Origin: WARW01 sp964582365
GTDB taxonomy: Bacteria; Patescibacteriota; Microgenomatia; UBA12405
NCBI GenBank assembly: GCA_964582365.1
Contig: CAZOQV010000018.1
Location: 1 to 13,977 of the forward strand
DNA: 13,977 bases
Reading direction: 5' to 3'
Shown here: positions 13,334 to 13,977 of the stretch, in pieces
How the letters are laid out: every line of letters starts with the position of its first letter
Numbering within the stretch: the first letter of the stretch is position 1
The notes under the pieces: model-generated
Database searches by the model: none
The model's input: the letters and a program-made list of their open reading frames with translations, nothing else
What the model was told of the DNA's origin: nothing
Translations under genes and position numbers: made by a program

Positions 13334-13870
13334 CTATTTTTCCCGTTTTTCCCAAGGCATTTTGTCAGTCCACCATTTAGCCATTTTATCAACAAAATTT
13401 GGTGATGATTCTACTAAAGGTAGTTTTTTTAAAACAATTTCTTTAATTTTTTCTTTGTCAGTTTCTTTAATGACCATAGAAATTTGACGAGGGATCCGCA
13501 GATTGGTCTCAAATTCCAGAAGTTCAGTATCGAGACTTTTTCGAAACCAAAATCTTAATAAGATATCCCAACTATATTTTGAATCGCCAAAATCAATTCC
13601 TCTGTTGGTTATTTTGTATTTAGCAATTTGAGGAGGGACAGTGGATAAAACATAATATAAGAATAAAACGGAAACAAGGGCAACAATTAGAAAAAATTCT
13701 TTAATAAAAAGTAAAACGACTGAAAATAAAACTAAAATAGAAACAGCAGTAATCCAAAAATCTTTATTTCTTTTCTTGAAGGCTCTTTCTGGAGCTTCCC
13801 ACTCAAAAAGAGTTTTCTCTTCATTAGTATCTTTGATAATTTTATCAACTGCTTTGACTTTCTTCTTCAT
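13334..13870 (-). CDS. Two-TM membrane protein with a cytoplasmic domain, conserved unknown
   Basis: 178 residues. A charged N-terminal tail ending in EWEAPERAFKKRNKDF is followed by two membrane helices (about 38-57 and 59-79). The remaining about 95 residues form an alpha/beta soluble domain starting with KITNRGIDFGDSKYSWDILLRFW, which recalls bacterial PH-like (bPH) domains of small membrane proteins. I recall proteins of this build (EWxAPERxFKKR, two helices, YVLSTVPP) in candidate-phylum genomes without a known function. The start codon directly follows an A-rich stretch with no Shine-Dalgarno sequence. It stands between the tRNA-Arg promoter downstream and the divergent tRNA-Ser(GCT) upstream, so it is probably a single-gene unit. 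Confidence 0.85.
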   Translation of the reverse strand: MKKKVKAVDKIIKDTNEEKTLFEWEAPERAFKKRNKDFWITAVSILVLFSVVLLFIKEFFLIVALVSVLFLYYVLSTVPPQIAKYKITNRGIDFGDSKYSWDILLRFWFRKSLDTELLEFETNLRIPRQISMVIKETDKEKIKEIVLKKLPLVESSPNFVDKMAKWWTDKMPWEKREK

Positions 13871-13904
13871 TAGTTTAATTCTAAAGCATTTGGTAAAAAT
13901 TTGA

Positions 13905-13910
13905 TATACT
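13905..13910 (+). promoter_or_regulatory. -10 element of tRNA-Ser(GCT)
   Basis: TATACT (5 of 6 to consensus) lies 14 nt before the tRNA 5' end, the same distance as in the tRNA-Arg promoter. No good -35 box at the proper spacing. Confidence 0.5.
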
Positions 13911-13924
13911 TAAGCACCCAAAAA

Positions 13925-13977
13925 GGAAGGGTGCGGCGAATGGTAAGCCACAGGTTTGCTAAACCTGCGTCAGAAAT
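13925..13977 (+). tRNA. tRNA-Ser(GCT), 5' part, cut by the window edge
   Basis: Starts GGAAGGGTG, has a D-arm GGC-GAATGGTAA-GCC, and an anticodon arm CAGGT-TTGCTAA-ACCTG with anticodon GCT (13958-13960), followed by the beginning of a variable arm (CGTCAGAAAT). It would read AGC/AGU. The D-arm seems to have one more base than usual between the TG of positions 8-9 and the stem. The T arm and 3' acceptor lie outside the window, so the start is set by the expected acceptor GGAAGGG. Confidence 0.88.

Overview
The window is AT-rich and densely packed, with genes of ordinary bacterial type but a pared-down look: overlapping stop/start codons, few Shine-Dalgarno sequences, and tRNA genes that do not encode the full CCA. 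Together with an archaeal-type phosphoglycerate mutase, a divergent enolase, a TrmB-family regulator, small GIY-YIG and conserved orphan proteins, and GC-rich palindromic repeats between genes, this suggests a Candidate Phyla Radiation (Patescibacteria) genome, possibly Microgenomates. The placement is inferred from gene content and style; no rRNA is present to test it.

Left part (1-3440): the tail of an unidentified gene, an FkbM-type methyltransferase carrying a palindromic element inside its reading frame, then a divergent pair, a TrmB-family regulator (minus) and a radical SAM/SPASM maturase (plus). The pair shares a 129-bp intergenic stretch, measured to the corrected maturase start, that holds a perfect palindrome and a sigma70-like promoter. 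The maturase ends at a strong intrinsic terminator.

Middle (3450-8700): a plus-strand run of lower-glycolysis genes (enolase, then ApgM), a second radical SAM protein of the SplB-like group, a U32-family protein related to RNA hydroxylases, and a conserved protein of unknown function that overlaps the U32 gene. ApgM and enolase catalyse consecutive steps (3-phosphoglycerate to 2-phosphoglycerate to phosphoenolpyruvate). Several promoters here place the -10 box so close to the start codon that the mRNAs should be leaderless or nearly so.

Right part (8700-13977): a minus-strand XRE regulator plus membrane protein pair with a readable autoregulatory promoter/operator, a plus-strand pair of membrane genes (a small protein and a GT39-like glycosyltransferase), a minus-strand pair (GIY-YIG protein, then ABC-F ATPase), a tRNA-Arg(GCG)/tRNA-Ser(CGA) unit, a two-TM membrane protein, and the 5' part of tRNA-Ser(GCT) cut by the window edge. 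Palindromic repeats occupy most of the intergenic gaps in this part. No CRISPR array, transposase, prophage or obvious defence system is visible. The features most worth following are the TrmB/radical SAM pair, the divergent enolase with its apparently leaderless mRNA, the U32-linked orphan gene and the palindromic repeats, one of which lies in a reading frame and one of which abuts a tRNA.
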